Assembly (NCBI RefSeq): GCF_000687475.1
Contig: NC_057320.1
Location: 2,108,001-2,172,000 of the forward strand
DNA length: 64,000 nucleotides
Direction of reading: 5' to 3'
DNA from: Ustilaginoidea virens
Lineage: Eukaryota > Ascomycota > Sordariomycetes > Hypocreales > Clavicipitaceae
Shown here: positions 11,056-24,165 of the stretch, piece by piece
Position numbering within the stretch: the stretch's first letter is position 1
How the letters are laid out: each line of letters opens with the position of its first letter
Position numbers and translations under genes: made by a program
The notes under the pieces: model-generated
The model's input: the letters and a program-made list of their open reading frames with translations, nothing else
The model's database searches: none
Told to the model about the DNA's origin: nothing

Positions 11056-14000
11056 ATAGGCTAAAATATAGCTCTATCTAGCTAGTCGGTATTACTCTCG
11101 TTATCTTCTGTTTTTCGTATTAGGTCCTTAATATCTACTAGGCCTAGTTGGTTACGGAAGGTAGTAAATCGTTAACCTGTAAGAGCCTTTGTGAGCCCAT
11201 CCGCTATTATATTATTAGGAGGAATATAAGTAAGGTCGAATAAACCCTACTGATAAGCCTGTCGCAACCAGCTGTTATGGATATCAACATGTTTTAATGC
11301 AGTATTAATACGGGGCATTGTTATTGTTACTAGGCGTATAACTTATAAGTTATCGCACTTAATAGTGACCTTATGATCAAGCTTAAGTCCTAATTGTTCC
11401 ATGAGACGGGTTATAGATATAGTGGTCTTAGCAGTTAATGATAGTGCTAGTAGCTCTACTTTGGTGGAAGATATAGTAACGGTATGTTATTTAGTAGCTT
11501 CCTAACCAATAGGTCCGCCAAATAGGCTAAAGAAAGAGCCTTAGGTAGACTTTTAGGTCTCTTTATTATTGGCAAAAGTAGCATTAGAAGATATTAATAG
11601 CTCTTTAGTAGACGGTTGCTGAGTATTATATGGTTGTATGGCAGTATATTGAATAGCTAAATAACGTGTGATATAGAGGTACATTGTGACCCCTATAGCT
11701 AGTAGGTAATGGTAAGAGGAAGGGTTGTGTAGATGTTCTGAAAGGCGGGATACTGCTATAGCAGTATTAGGTCGGGTTATAGTGGTTGGGTAATTTATAG
11801 AGCCCAGAAGCTTTTGGTACTGGTATATCTCGTGTGCCGTAGCAATACTAGTATATTTATTAAGAGGCTGTTCTGGAATTGGATAGTCTTTATATGTAAT
11901 ATTTCTTCCTTTTAAGAAGTCGTGCGCAAGCTTTTCTATATAAGAGTCTTATAATAGCCAGGTTTTAGTAGGCCGATGCCGTATAATTTGGATACCTAGG
12001 AACCATTTCAGATTACTAAGGTCCTTTATTTTATAGGCTGCTTTTAATTTATTAACGAGGAATTCTGCTTTAGGACGATTCTTTGGTTGGAATAATACTA
12101 CTATATCATCTGTAAAATAAAAGACTACTATAGTGGTAGTAATCATAATGTAAGGGTCTTCTGTGATAAGAGTAAGGTCGAGGGATTTAAGGGTTGATAA
12201 AAGCTCTTGTTGCCATAGGTAAGGGGACCTGCGAAGACTATATAAGGCGCGCTATAATAATAGTGCCTATCCAGGTCTTTTAAATCTATCTGGATATTTG
12301 ATATAGACGACTTCGTCTTATAGGCTATTAGTAAATGCCGATATAGTATCTATTTGTATAATATTAAGGTCGAACTTCGTCATAATAGCTACTAAGATTC
12401 GGAAGGATTGAGCAGCTAGTATAGCGGCATAGGTCTCTTTATTACTGTAAGGTTGAAGATTACTATGCATATAAATTCGGGCTTTAAATTTAGTGAGAAA
12501 GCCGTGTTTATTACATTTGTATTTAAACACCTATGTAAGTGGTATAGGCTTGTAATTATTAGGAAGGTCTGATAGTTGTATAGGCTTGAAGGTTCCTTTA
12601 TTCTAGTTATTATAGAATTTGCTCTTTACGGCCTTTTTAAATTCTAATTCGAAATAGTAACCTTTTAGGTCTTTCTAAAACCTAGGTTCAGGCGGTAGGG
12701 ATGATCGGTATAGGCATTCCTTAGTGCCTAGAAAAAAACTGCTAATAAAAGCCGTACTAGAAGCATTCTTACTAGCTAGCCTAGCTGACCTTTATAGTAT
12801 AGGACTAGTCTTAGCATTTACTTCAGAAGGATATATATTAGAAGGATGTATAGAAGCTGGGGTAGGTAGCTAGACTATAAGATGTTGTTATTTACTAGGA
12901 ACAGCTTGTTCACTAGTAGGTATAGTAGTCGAAGGTAATATTATGGTAGTAGAAAGCATAGTATGACTAGGTATATAATGCTGAGTAGTGCTAGGGGTAG
13001 AAGGAATAGGTATAACAATAGTAGAAGGGTGAGATATATAGAGCTTATCTATATTCTTATACTCATATACATTATCGATATATTGTGGTAGTTGTATTTT
13101 AAGTCATTGTGGTATAGTGTTAGTGGCTTTACCACTATAGAAACTGTTTTCATTAAAGGTAATATCGCGAATTTGTCGTACTTTATAAGGGTTGGGAATC
13201 TACATACGGTAAATATTAGTAGAATTGTAACCTACTAAATATCCTATCTCAGCGTATGGTGCTAGCTTTAATTCTCGACGATTAGTGCCTTTTAATGCTA
13301 TTGTTGTCAATAGATAGGCTTTACAACCGTAAGCCTTAAGAAATGATATAGAAGGCCTAGGGTCAGTATATTGGGTATCCCTAGCGTTATTAGCTAGCCA
13401 GGAATAAAGTCGTTCATATGGTATAACCTACTGGAGGCCTTGTTGTGGTGTGCGATTATATAAGAAGGTTGCGGCTTTCTATAGCTCCAGCCATAGGTCT
13501 TTAGGTAGGTTAGCAGCTAATCGTAAGGTCCTAGCTTTAGTTCCTATAATACCCCCTAAGCGTTCAGCTAGGCTATTTTAGGCTGAGGTATAAGGCGCTG
13601 TGACTTTATCCTCTATACCTAAGGATGTCTTCTAATTATGGTATTATTGCTAGAAAGCAGGGTCGTTATCGCGATAAACAATAGAGATAGTAAGGTTCAA
13701 CTAGCGCTATAAATAGTTGTTAAGGTCTGCTAGCTTTCCTAGGATTTCCGACTAGGTCTTAGAATATAAAGGATAACAAAAGATAAATTTAGTATTATTA
13801 TCCCGTAGTAATAGTACTGCAACAGCACTATTGTAAGCTTAGTCCAGTATAAATATATTAATATATACCCGCCAGAAAGGTCTTGGGCTAGGTAAATAGG
13901 GCTGCCGGCTGATAATCCTAGTAGCCTTAGATAGTAAGCACTACTTACAATTAATAGTAAGTAATCCCTTAATTTTAGCACCAGTAGTCGATTGGACTAT

Positions 14001-16080
14001 CTTTTCTAAGGCTTCCTTATTAGGGTGGCCTAATCGCTTATGCTATATCGTAGCCATAGCTTCCGAGGCAGACGCATTATAGGTATCCTTCGAGATAGCT
14101 ACTGCTGTAGCGGGCGCTATAGTGGGTTGAGTGGGATGAAATAGTGTGCATTATGTAGCCGCAGAATTGTTGATTAACGGAGATATATTTTTATCCGATA
14201 TAGTAGGGTCTTCCCTACTAGTAATAGATAAAGGCGGCATAATATCCTTAGAGGTGGTAGATATAGAAGGGCAAGATACCGTAGGATCCTCAATAGTAGT
14301 AGTAGTGGCAGTAGCAATAGCGACTTTACTATACTCAATAACCTGCTGGCCAAACATCCGGTTGGTATAAAATAAACGGTCCTTATTATATATAATCCAG
14401 CCAGTCTGTGAGTTCTAGTGGTAATTTGCACGTATAAATCGCTCCAAGCTTGCTACATTAGTATGAAATGTTAGTATATATGCTATATGTAGTAGCTTGA
14501 AGATGCCTTTATTAGTATTTAATCGTATTCTTCTATATTTTAGTATAAAAGGATTAGATTCGCTAGTAAATACTATTTCAGGCTCGATATTTGGAACGTA
14601 ATCTAATAACCGGTCCTTATTATTGGTGATATAAGTATTGGAGCTACTATCTAGTATCTAGGAATCTTTGAGTGGATAGGGTATAGTTGTAATAGAATGA
14701 GATGCCTATAGGCTAGTAATAGATAGGGATGCCTATGGGCTGGTAATAGATAGAGATGCCTATGGGCTTGCCTGTGGGCTAGTAATAGTCGTTAACGATA
14801 TAGTCGGTTCGGGTTGCATAAGGTTATATAATATATTATTATCTTTACTAGTAAATGCAATTCTAAGTGATATAGAAGATGAGAGTTGTTATAATATAAT
14901 AGGATTAATTGTGATTCCTTTTGCTTATAATACTTTAATAACTATATCCTTGAAGTGCTAATCAGATGAAAGTTTGGATTCGACTTTGTTAAGTATAGTG
15001 GTATTAGGCTTCTAATCCTTAGGCGCTTTTTGCTGGTTTAAAATATAACAGTCTTCCCAGCGGTGAAAAAGGCCATAAATATATAGTTGTTTTGGTTTGT
15101 TTTGTTGATTTTTATTTGCATTAATAGTGGTATCCATATCCTGGAATGAGGTAAAGGCACCTTATGCTCTTTATTATTGTGAGGTAAACTTTTGCTTGAA
15201 TAAATCACTAATATAATGACCGTTAGGTATCTTCTTCTCCTATCCTTCTTTATTATTGTATTGCTTTTCCTTAATTCTATTCTTCCAATAATTAGAAAAG
15301 GCTGGTGTAATAGATTCTATGGCGTTGATAAAATCTTAGGTTGGTCGGAGTCCTTATGTATTTAGTATATTGATATTAATAGCTTCTGCAAAGACTTTCT
15401 TATAGGAAGTAATCTAGCTGGATATCTTAATTCTATTAGGACTTCGCAGCACAGCTATATAGCGCTAGCGGATATCTTTTTCATAGTCCCAAGTAGTGGG
15501 CTGCAAGCGTTGTTTTAATAGGTATAGCTGTGCGGCAACATCATTCTCCTGGCTTATAGTATCGTAGTAGTTGCCTATAGTTGCGATAATCTAGCGTTAA
15601 ATATTGATAAGGGCCTTTTTCTTATCCTTATAATCCTATAGGGTAGTCCTATAGACATTCGTTATATACTGCAACCTAGTAAAATCAGAATTATTAAAGT
15701 TAAGGATAGAGGAAGCATTAGGCTTAATAATAAAGGCAATAGGCTTAATGGGCTATTGTAAGGTAGGCCTATCTTGCACAGAAGGGTTGATATAGGCCCA
15801 GATATTTTCGTTAATAGCGAATTTCTCAATTATCGAGATCTATTTAAACTAGTCTTTACTGCCTAGCAGTTAGAAGTTTGCCGGGTTTCCTAGGTCGGTA
15901 TTGGTAGCTATAGTGGAATAGGTAGGAAAGGCAGGATAGGTAGGATAGGTAGGATAGGTAGGATAGGTAGGATAGGTAAAATAGGTAGGATAGGTAAGAT
16001 AGATAGGAAAGAATAATAATAAGAAAGAATAATAACCTAGCCTTAGTTAAAGAAAATCTAACGGATAAAGGTCTAAGTAA
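11056..16080 (-). pseudogene. E gag-pol polyprotein, copia order, one frame with many stops
   Basis: One minus-strand frame can be followed from about 16080 to 11060. A Pro-Thr-Tyr repeat lies near 15920-16000, then gag (about 15900 to 15000) with a degenerate zinc knuckle near 15070 (first Cys residues read Tyr). The integrase has HHCC (His-Lys-Arg-Leu-Gly-His near 14040) and a D,D,E core (about 13850 to 13560). Reverse transcriptase runs about 12700 to 11950, with Phe-Thr-Asp-Asp at 12116-12105, both catalytic Asp present. RNase H ends near 11160 with Ala-Asp-Gly-Leu-Thr-Lys. Integrase before reverse transcriptase is the Ty1/copia order. Stops are TAG/TAA at expected Gln or Trp. No clear start codon is visible, so the 5' limit is approximate. 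The listed small ORFs at 11949, 12318, 13739 and 14151 are either pieces of this frame or shadows. Confidence 0.88.
15917..16008 (-). repeat. 9-bp tandem repeat coding (Pro-Thr-Tyr)n in E gag
   Basis: Plus strand shows TAGGATAGG units, about nine with small variants. Because the unit is 9 bp the E frame stays open through it and reads Pro-Thr-Tyr repeats at the gag N-terminus. Confidence 0.8.
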
Positions 16081-16800
16081 ATCTAAAGGGCAAAATAGTC
16101 ACGGTAAATAATCCTAGGCAAAAGGGATCAATCTAGGTAGTTAATCCAGTTAATCTAGTCACAATATACTATACTTATAGTCTTCCGGCCTTAGTAGTTA
16201 AAAGTCGCTTGCCGGCTTCTTAAGTTAGAAGAAATGTTTTGCATAGGCAAATGTGTCGGCACTGCTGCGTTCTTTTAGGCTATGCCTTGCACTAGCAATT
16301 TGTATAGCGACACAGGTGCCCTAGTAGAACTTTTGCCTAAGGCTGATTTCTTTATCGGAAATAATATTTAATCGTGGAAAATCGTCTAGTAAGATGGCGA
16401 TGATATAATAGAAGGTGCATAGGTAAGTAGTTGGTATGCCTATTGCGCGGCGAAGGTCGGAATAAGGTGATAGAATTTGCGCGATTATATAGATTTGCAC
16501 GCGTTTATACGGTCTTAATAACAGTATTAGCACAGAGGTATAAGAAATATAGCAGCAAGAAAAGATTGATATTGCATAGAATGCGTAATTGCACTCTTGC
16601 AACTAAGGCACAGCTGCGTGCAGCTGGCTAAAGTTAATGTGCAGCTGTTTGCGTGTATGATAAAAAGGGGAAGTAGCTAGTAATCCATCGGACCAGCTGG
16701 TAATTTGTCGGCATGCAGCTGGTAATAAATGCATGCGAATAATAGTTGGAGAGAAATTGATAGGATAAAATAGATAGAATAAAGCGATTTACCGGATGCA
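16081..16800 (-). other. E untranslated leader
   Basis: Between primer site and gag. No repeat or coding match to other elements here. Open frames at 16321-16602 (-) and 16431-16631 (+) overlap each other and have no recognisable motif; I do not call them genes. Confidence 0.55.
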
Positions 16801-16815
16801 AACCGGGCTTATAAC
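16801..16815 (-). other. E primer binding site
   Basis: Minus strand GTTATAAGCCCGGTT directly inside the 5' LTR, the same initiator tRNA-Met half-molecule type as in A and C (one G to A change). Confidence 0.65.
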
Positions 16816-17383
16816 TATCAAACGGTTTTCGCCTGCTAAGATAATGCAGTATGCGAAGGATAAAGACAGTAGAATAGTAAAATCGCAGGAAGGTAAAGTA
16901 ACGGCACAGATAAGATACAAGATTAAGGCGTAGGGACAATCTGATGTGTATTAATTCTGCATACTTGCTTGTATGCATACATCCATACTTCCTTCCCACT
17001 ATTTGGGTAGGAATATCTAGGGATTTAAATACATAATATTCCAATATAGAATATCCCTAGTGAAATCAATCTAATGTAAATATCGTGACCATACTATGAT
17101 ATCATAGATATATGGCGAAATATGCATTTGTAGTGCATCGAGATTTGCAACGATAAAGTGGTGTGATTAATTTGTGATGCATCATACATTTGCGAGTGAG
17201 GGAATGTATGTAAGTACTGGGTACTCAACTTTACTAGCAGCCGCCATATAAATATAAGTACTGAATACTTAATACCTTTTTCAATCTGATGATGCGGCGA
17301 TGCGTAGGAATTATCGGCGATAGATATCCAAAAATAATAAAATAAATAAATAAAATAAATAATAAATGTTTTTCATTCTGACA
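16816..17383 (-). repeat. E 5' LTR (568 bp)
   Basis: Pairs with 10477-11044. Plus-strand start TATCAAACGG and end CATTCTGACA, hence TGTCAGAATG...CCGTTTGATA in element sense (TG...CA with the last C mutated). Confidence 0.92.
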
Positions 17384-18987
17384 GGCATCTATCGCTATAT
17401 AAAGATATGCCGCTATTATACTACCCTAACGCAGCCTAGCTCCCTTAGCGGTACCCCCCTATATTTACTATGAAGTCTTTATTAAAGGAAATACTATTAG
17501 TAGAATCCTCTAAAACTATACCCTAATCGAAATCGTTAATATAGTTAATAGGGCTACTACTAAGAGAATAGCGGTCGCAGCCTATAGGCTCTATAATAGC
17601 AATATAATTATTACCTTTAAAGAAGAAAAGGCAAACTATATTATAGATATGGCCTAGGTCTGCCCTGCCTTCGGCTAAAAGGTAAAACTTAACCGATACT
17701 TATTTAGTATTATCGTTAAGAGTTTCCCGACCTATTATATCGCGAATATTATAATAGAAGATATCTAATCGAACCTTATTAAAGCTAATAGAGAGGGCTT
17801 TATTAGGGTCTCCTTTTGCCGCCTTAGGGGGACTATAATATAAGCGCCCCTAATTATAGGGGTTAACTCTCTCGAACTTATAAATAAGCTTTATAAGGCT
17901 AGTATTATATACTAGATAAAGATATTCGAAGCCGAATCCTATAACGATACTATATACCCCTGCTAGTGCTATAATTACTTTAAATTCGGCTATATCGCTA
18001 TATATTGCGTAGCGGTAGCCTACTATAGCTATTGCGGTTCTAAATACTAACCGGAGGGTGAATAAGGTTGCCTAATTATAATACAGAACTAATGCGAATC
18101 CTGCCTTAACTATTATAGACTTTACCTAGTATGGTCCTGCTTCTATAAGGTAGCGAATGAATAATAAGAAAACGCTAGAAATCCCTATAGTAATAGACTA
18201 AGGCTTTTTGCCTTATATATTGCATTAGCTGCTAATGCTATCCCTAGTATAGACTGGGGCTGCCGCTATATAGTTAATAGGTCTCCCCTATATAAGCTCT
18301 TTCCTTAGAAATAAAGTTATCCGGTCGGAAGTATTAATAGGACCTTTTGTATTAAGGCTAAAAATAGTATTACCGCCTTTCTCCAAGCTGCTCTTACTTT
18401 AGACTATAGTGTGATTACGCGTGCCCTAAGCACCTAATTTATAGCCACCCCTAATATACTACTACTACTAACCCCTTTACGATTATCCGTATAATAATAA
18501 TCCTTTATTAGAATATATAGAAAAAAACCACCCTTATAAGAGTAGTACTTTACTATTAGCGTAAGCCTAATATTATAGCGATCTAAGAACCTACCGCGCT
18601 TAAATAGGCCCCGCTAAGCCTTAGCCTTAGAAGATATATACTAATATTATATAGTAAGAGAGCAGCAATATATATCTATAAGCGGTATAGGCCTAGTATA
18701 TAATCTAGCGAAAAGGGACCCGATTAGTATAAAATCTCTTTATTATATACTAATATCTATTTAATTTATTCTTTAGGTTATAAACTAAATTAGATAACCC
18801 TTTTAATAGTATTTACTGAGCTTCTACCCTACCCCTATAGTGCCTTTATTAGGGATTTTAATATATATTATCCTCTTTAGAATAATCTAAATTAGACTTT
18901 ATTTAGGATTAATACCCTTTTTAAACTTACGACCTAATAGCAGCTTAAACTAGCTATTTTATATAGTAAGGTAATAAGGCAGGCACT
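17384..18987 (+). pseudogene. L1 segment 2: ORF1 C-terminal part and ORF2 endonuclease start of a Tad1-like LINE
   Basis: After the second GGCAT this resumes ORF1 of L1 and matches L2 from about 19525 to 21190. ORF1 shows the single-strand-binding type core and a degraded CCHC zinc knuckle (near 17957, second Cys read as Tyr). The start of the endonuclease follows. It ends inside the endonuclease at 18987 where L2 inserted, with TAATAAGGCAGGCACT (18972-18987) duplicated at 25607-25622. Many stops of all kinds; clearly dead and more degraded than L2. Function if intact: RNA-binding particle protein and the nuclease that nicks target DNA. Confidence 0.8.
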
Positions 18988-19284
18988 ATTATTACTTATA
19001 TTAACGATTGCCACGAGTAAAAACTCTTCGCGATTTCGCCCGCACCTAGGTAGCGGCACGGAACCGCCTCTAAAATCAATTCTGATAATCCTAACCGCTT
19101 CCTCTCGTCTGTTTACCCCCCTCGCCTATAGCGCATCGCATCTAGGGAGTAGGCGCAGCAAGCGCGAACGAAGTAATAAATATCGATGGAGGGAATAAGG
19201 GCAGTATTATATATAGCTGCCATAACCCTACCACTATGATCGCAAATAGTATATAGTATAACTAGACCGAAACCAAGCCTGCCT
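18988..19284 (+). other. L2 leader
   Basis: Untranslated 5' part, shared with L1 from about 9960. The minus ORF 19113-19298 is a shadow that recurs in L1. Confidence 0.65.
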
Positions 19285-20690
19285 AAAAGCGGAAGCAACT
19301 TACTGCCGTTATAATTAAAGAATCGATAAAAGAGCTTTAAGATTATATCCCTTTAGCGATACTAGGATAAGTGCGAGAAATTATAGAAACCATAGCTAAT
19401 GCGGCCTATAGTGAGGCCACCTTAGACCCTATTGGCACCTTTACCGATATAATTTCAAAGACTATCGAAAAAGCTATTAAATCGGCCCTCTAGGATATCC
19501 CGAAATAGGCGCTGGCTACTACCTAGGCAAATATCGCGGTATAAGGATATGCTGCTACTACTGCACCACCCTAATATACCGTCGCTTCCCTTCCGGTCCC
19601 GCTATATATCTATAGGGAAATTTTAATTAAAGGAAATAGTATTAGCGAGGTCCTATATAACTAAATACCGGTCGAAATTATAGATACTATTAATAGAGCT
19701 ACTATTAGGAATACTATAGTCGCGGTATATAGGCTATATAGCGGCGATACTATCATTACCTTTATAAAAGAAGTAATAAAAAGTCTTATTGCCGATATAA
19801 TTTAGGTCCGACCTACTTTCGGGCAAGAGGTAGAACCAAACTAATGCTTATTCAGTCTTATTATTAAGAATTTCCCTACTAGCTATATAGCGAATATTGT
19901 AACTAAAGAAATCTACTAAAACTTTACTAAAGCGAATGGAGAAGGCTTTATTAAAGCCTCCCCCTGCCGCTTATATAGGACTGCTATACATATGCCCCTA
20001 ATTATAGGTATAAACTCTATTGACTTTGCTAATAAGCTCTGTAAGTCTGGTATTATCTACTAGGCAGAGATATTCGAAGCTGAACCTTATAATGACGCCC
20101 TACACCCCAAATAGTGCTATAACTGCTTTAAGTTTGGATATATCGCGGCCTATTGCGTAGCGGCCCTATAGTGCGGCCGATACGGTATAGAAAGGCACCC
20201 GGAAGGGGAGTAGGCTTACCTAATAGTCTCCTATAGATAAAGGGAGTTATACCTTAACTATAAAGGCCCGCACCCGGTATAGTCCCGCCTCTATAGAACC
20301 TTAAATAAGCAGTAGGAGTCAGCTAGGAATTCTTATGCTAGCCGACCTAGGCTCTTTATAGTGCCTCCTATAATATCTATAAATACTACTTTTATCGCGG
20401 AATAGAATTAATATAAAGTAGCTAGTATCTCGCCCCTAAGGGAACCGATCGAGCGTATTATTTTAAAAGGATCCTCCCTATATAAATATAGCTGCTGCTT
20501 TAGCCGAGGGGGCTTTATCTCTAGAGGAATATTTAATGCTAGATTAAATTATACTTTTACTACGTTCTTATAACCGGTCTTAATATTAAGATAGACTAAG
20601 ACCCTATCGGCCTTAGAGCCTATACCTACTCTAGCCCTAACCTCTGCCTCTACTATAATTACTAATATACTGCTGCTACCGACCCTTATG
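19285..20690 (+). pseudogene. L2 ORF1: nucleic-acid-binding protein with CCHC knuckle, broken
   Basis: A single plus frame (frame 3) runs from about 19285 to 20690. It has an N-terminal helical segment, a middle domain (around 19590-20050), and a CCHC zinc knuckle Cys-Tyr-Asn-Cys...Tyr-Cys starting at 20115, whose His position is replaced by Tyr (C to T). A second Cys cluster and a basic, Ser/Arg-rich tail follow. Stops are nearly all TAG/TAA at Gln. ORF1 proteins of Tad1-type LINEs bind the element RNA and chaperone reverse transcription. No clear start ATG is visible; the 5' limit is approximate. Confidence 0.78.
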
Positions 20691-23600
20691 CACCTATCTA
20701 TATAATATTAGTCCTCTATTAGAATATATAGAAGAAAACCTCCTTTATATGAATAACATTCTACTACTGAAGCGAACCTAATATTATAGCGATCTAAGAA
20801 TCTGCTGCGCTTAGCCGCGCCCTATTAAGCCTAAGCCTTAGTAAATACGTATTAGCAGCCTATAGCGGACGAGCGGCAATATATATTTATAAGCGGTATA
20901 GTCCTAGTAAGTAGACTATTAAAAAAGGACCTGACTAATATAAGGTCTGCCTCCTTAAAACCGATATTTACTCTATCTACTCCCTAGGCTATAAATATAA
21001 TTAGACCACCCCCCTTATAGACCTTATAAAGCTCCTGCCCCGACCCTAAAGTATATTTATCGGGGACTTTAATATGCATTATCTATTATGGGATAGCCTA
21101 AATAGAACCTTACCTAGTATTAATATCCTTTTTAACCTTATAATATAGTAGAGACTCGGCCTAGCGACCCCCTACGGCGAAATTATATAGCAAGCGCTAA
21201 GTAAAAGAAATAGCACTATAGACTATGCCTAGGTTATATAAGACCTTACTATTAAGTACCTCGGCAATATAGACTTCGCCGGGTCTGACTATATCCTATA
21301 GCTTATCCGTATCGATACTAACAACCTATAAGCCGCTAAAGCCTACCTGAAAAATAGCTAAAAATCCTTTAACCGATACCTTGCTTAGGCAGAAGCTAAA
21401 AACCGCCTTATGCCTACTACTACTATAGCCCTATTTAGCTCTCCCGAAGAAATAGATATATATACCAAATAGCTTACTTACTAATTTTAAGAAATTGCGG
21501 ATATTACAGCCCTAAAGAAAACCCCTAGAGCCCCTATTATAGAACTGTAGTAAAATAACTATATAAAAATAGCCACTATTGCCGCGAAGAAAGTATACTA
21601 AAAGTAGGCAGTATGCTATACCCCTAAAAACTATAGGGCCGCTTAAGACATAAGAGCTACTTAAACCTAGGTTATATAAAAAGAGCGATAATACTCTTAG
21701 AGAAAGGCATTAAGGAAAGCTATAGTATAGAATGCAGACCTCTGGTCTTTAGAATGATAGGCTAGACTATATAGCGGCCTCCCCCCTAAGTTTAGGGAGA
21801 TCTTACTACTCGAATGCGCTAGCCCTAGCCACCCCTTAGCAATTATATATAGCGAAAAAGTATAGGTCTTTATTTAATGTTTCTTCCCCTAATCCTATAT
21901 AATATTTAAGGATATATTAGACCTGACCTTCCCCTAATTCGCTAATGCAGAGTTCCCGCCATATAAGAGATTTATATATAAAGAGGTCTATACCGCCTTT
22001 TACTATATAGCTAGCTAAAAGGCCCCTAGACCGGACGGGCTACCTATAGGATTCCTTAAGGCATATAGCCCCCCTTTAATTATAGCTCTTACCTACCTTC
22101 TTAATAAGTCCTACTATATTAGGCACTACCTAGCTTAGTTCTGGGAGGCCCGCGTAATTATGCTAAGAAAGCTAGGAAAAAAACTAGAGGAATATTTTAA
22201 AGTGGGAGGCTAGAGATTAATATTTTTATTTAATCTAATTAGTAAAGTCCTAAAAGCCGTAATAGCGTGCCGGCTTATTACTGCCTTTAAGGAGGGCAAC
22301 CTACTCCTAGACTTTTAGATAAGAAATAGAGCTAATTATTCTATAGATATAGCCCTTAGTACTCTTATAGAAATAGTTTATATAATATAGCATTATAGCA
22401 GGATCGCCTTACTCCTCTAGCTTAATATATCTATAGTCTTTAATATAGTAAACTATATTCGACTTATTTACCTACTCTTAGAAAAGGGATTACCGCTATA
22501 GATTATAGTATAGGTCTGCGGCTTTACCGACTCTTATATAGTATGAATTCACTTTAAGGGCAAATTAATTAATAACCTACCTATTACTACTAGGGTCCTA
22601 TAAGGGTCCCCTTTCTCTTTTATCCTCTTCCTAATCTATATTATACTACTTTACGAGAGGCTTAAAGAAGTAGCCTTTATTATTATCCTAAGGTTCGCAG
22701 ATAATACTAATATTATAGTATATAGGAGGAGTATAAGGGAGACCTAGATCCTACTCGAAAAGGCATAGATGATTTATAAAAAGTAGTCTAAATAAGCCAG
22801 GCTTAATTTTAACCTAGGGAAGAGTAAGCTTATCTATTTTATACGCGCCTATAAAGCAGACGAGATATTAATCTAATTTAGGACCGTAATAATTTAGCTA
22901 AAGTAATATGCCTATTTCCTAAGGGTTAAAATCTACTAAAAACTTTAGTAGCGCGAATACTATATAAAAATAGCTAAAAAGCTCGAGCGGTAGCGACTCG
23001 CCCTTATAGCGATAGCGGCCTCTATATAGGGATATCAATATAGGGAGGCCCGATTAGTCTATACGTAGGTTATTCGTACTACTATCGCCTTTAGTATAAG
23101 AGTTTAATATACCCCTACTGCCCCTAGTAGGGTAGTAAAAGATATCGTAAAGTTATTAACTATAGAATAATTATCTTGCCTTTAAACTATTATTAGGGCC
23201 TTTAAGGCTATACTAATAGATATCCTTAAAACTAAGGCAGTTATACTACCTATCGATTTATACCTAAACTATATCTACTAGCGATTCTTAGAAAGGATAG
23301 TAAAGACTAGGATAGCTAAGCGAATTAATTATGCCTCTGCCGCAGTAATAGTAATACTCTAATGCTATTAGCGGAGCGATTATAAAAGACCCTAAATATA
23401 TATCCCATTCCTAGAACTCGATTTATAATAGCTAATAGCTAAAAAATGCCTGGTAAAAGAGTAGCTTACTAAATAGTCTAAATACTAAGCCGCTATAAAA
23501 GTAAGATAGTAGTAGTATAGGCCTATAGCGGTAGAGAGGGCCCTAGACTTCTAATCTATAGCTATAATAATTTAGCTATATAATAGCCTCTTTAAATATA

Positions 23601-24030
23601 AATCGGCTATATTTACCTAGCTTTATATAGAAAAGATCGGATTAAACTCCTTCCTCTATTAGCGCTAAATCCCTATTATACCCTCGCCTCTCTGCCGATA
23701 TAGGGAGGCCCCTAAAGACTATTATTATCTAATCCTCTTTTGCCTAAAATATAGATAATAGTACTAATAGCTATATGGGACCGGCCTAAGCCTCTTTTGA
23801 GACCGCTAAAGGATCTCTATTACCCTTAATAAGCTAAGCCTTACCTACCGACTTATATATTAGATTTTTAGCTTCGACCGCCTTAATTAATTCTAGCTCG
23901 CTTAATCGCTCTAGTAACCCGCCCCTATAAAAGCACTAGGCCGACCCCGACCGCCCGATATCGCCCCTAATATCTAATAATAATATCCTAATGCAGGAGA
24001 GAGGAGATATAGCAGGCGGATAAATATAAT
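20691..24030 (+). pseudogene. L2 ORF2: endonuclease and reverse transcriptase, broken
   Basis: Plus frame 2, about 1,100 codons. The N-terminal apurinic-type endonuclease shows Ile-Ala-Ile-Gln-Glu (near 20780), Gly-Asp-Phe-Asn (21062-21073), Ser-Thr-Ile-Asp (near 21210), and Gly-Ser-Asp-Tyr near 21280, where the catalytic His is expected. The reverse transcriptase spans about 21900-22900, with a Leu-Gln-Gly-Ser-Pro box (near 22600) and Phe-Ala-Asp-Asn at 22694-22705, where Phe-Ala-Asp-Asp is expected: the second Asp is lost by G to A. A C-terminal Cys...His-like knuckle sits near 23690-23740. Order and motifs fit Tad1/jockey-type LINEs, which nick DNA and prime reverse transcription from the nick. 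The 3' limit is uncertain. Confidence 0.85.
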
Positions 24031-24068
24031 TAATTCTTAGCTATTTTAAAGCTATAATATTAATATTA

Positions 24069-24165
24069 GAGCCCCCCTCCCCCCCCCCCTCCCCCTCCCC
24101 CGCCGGCCCCTATAGTGGCCTCTTTTCCCTCTCCCCCCTCTCCCCCTCCCCTTCTGCCGCCCTCT
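24069..24165 (+). repeat. Poly-C/CT tract; G-run strand on minus
   Basis: Runs of C broken by single T (24069-24103 and 24130-24160). The minus strand carries at least four G-runs in a row, a G-quadruplex-capable arrangement, and in the minus reading frame codes Gly/Glu/Arg-rich sequence. Confidence 0.7.

Larger units (their letters stand above)
10477..17383 (-). mobile_element. E: complete copia-type LTR retrotransposon, minus strand, 6.9 kb, TSD GGCAT
   Basis: Two 568-bp LTRs (10477-11044, 16816-17383), five-base duplications GGCAT on both sides, polypurine tract next to the left (3') LTR, tRNA-type primer site next to the right (5') LTR, and a gag-pol frame between. Inserted in ORF1 of L1, whose reading continues across the empty site when compared with L2 near 19520. 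The LTRs differ mainly by transitions. Confidence 0.93.

Noticed and set aside
15917..16008. CRISPR-like array from evenly repeated TAGGATAGG
   Set aside because: No spacers, 9-bp unit, eukaryotic retroelement gag context.
24069..24165. Telomere-like repeat
   Set aside because: C-runs lack a TTAGGG-type period.
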